Part shown: positions 63,955 to 64,000 of the stretch, one piece after another
Layout of the letters: each line of letters begins with the position of its first letter
Position numbering within the stretch: position 1 is the stretch's first letter
DNA from: Leisingera sp. ANG59
GTDB lineage: Bacteria; Pseudomonadota; Alphaproteobacteria; Rhodobacterales; Rhodobacteraceae
Length of the DNA stretch: 64,000 nucleotides
NCBI RefSeq assembly: GCF_013317235.1
Contig: NZ_WLCM01000008.1
Location: 101,532 to 165,531 of the forward strand
Direction of reading: 5' to 3'
Program-made: the position numbers and the translations under genes
Notes under the pieces: generated by a model
What the model saw: only the letters and a program-made list of their open reading frames with translations
What the model was told of the DNA's origin: nothing
Databases searched by the model: none

Positions 63955-64000
63955 CCTGTCCGAGCGCGCGGAAAACCTCCCGCCCGCCGCCGGATCTGCC

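Overview
This is a GC-rich chromosomal window from an alphaproteobacterium of the order Rhodobacterales, most probably a marine Roseobacter-group genus such as Leisingera, Phaeobacter or Ruegeria. The evidence is gene content and protein type: HdaA beside Ppx, a PccR-type short-chain acyl-CoA regulator with a scattered pccB/pccA/mcm cluster, a bet cluster with a short BCCT transporter, DUF6497 and Hint-domain proteins, and a class A RNase P RNA. Most of it is housekeeping and core metabolism. I see no insertion sequence, prophage, CRISPR array, tRNA or rRNA.

Layout. 1-8.0 kb: the 3' end of hdaA, ppx, a secreted protein, a Hint-domain protein with a small partner, a four-gene minus-strand run (VOC, GNAT, DjlA-like, EEP nuclease), a decayed low-GC gene resembling a DUF1629/Imm11-type immunity protein, and a MAPEG protein. 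8.3-19.8 kb: the propionyl-CoA route to succinyl-CoA (methylmalonyl-CoA mutase, PccA, PccB) on the minus strand, interleaved with small lipoproteins and conserved unknowns. Direct TTTGCAAA-type boxes lie upstream of pccB. 19.9-24.2 kb: a three-gene minus-strand operon of unknown function. Its 924-residue first product is helical and ends in a domain with features of polymorphic-toxin nucleases; this is the most novel item in the window. 24.4-27.1 kb: a Bcr/CflA-type MFS exporter and pccR, which carries the same TTTGCAAA boxes in front of it. 28.1-33.5 kb: betA, betB, a short BCCT transporter and a divergent betI-like TetR regulator, for choline to glycine betaine.

33.6-46.8 kb: a DUF1036 protein, an EamA exporter, pirin, divergent argO/argP, a nitroreductase, a ClpP-fold membrane protein, a GNAT protein, YebC, two SLC13-type permeases with RCK_C domains converging on a 41-residue peptide gene, a YmdB-type phosphodiesterase and 5-formyl-THF cyclo-ligase. 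46.8-52.4 kb: MgtE, guanine deaminase, 8-oxoguanine deaminase, HisN-type phosphatase and an XRE regulator. 52.4-57.5 kb: a structured divergent intergenic region, a quinone oxidoreductase-like MDR protein, a LysR regulator with a divergent DUF1127 gene, a Bax-inhibitor-1 family protein, a GNAT protein, a secreted protein and rpmG. 57.8-64.0 kb: a HAMP adenylate/guanylate cyclase whose 3' end overlaps rnpB antisense, an AmpD-like amidase, an Excalibur lipoprotein, gatA-gatC and a UPF0173 hydrolase.

Genes that work together: PccA and PccB carboxylate propionyl-CoA, an epimerase not seen here would act next, and the B12-dependent mutase completes the route under likely PccR control. BCCT uptake feeds BetA and BetB under a BetI-like repressor. 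ArgP probably controls ArgO. Guanine and 8-oxoguanine deaminases both supply purine salvage or catabolism. Start codons were chosen by signal peptide, family alignment and Shine-Dalgarno position. All functional assignments rest on reading the translated sequence, not on database searches.
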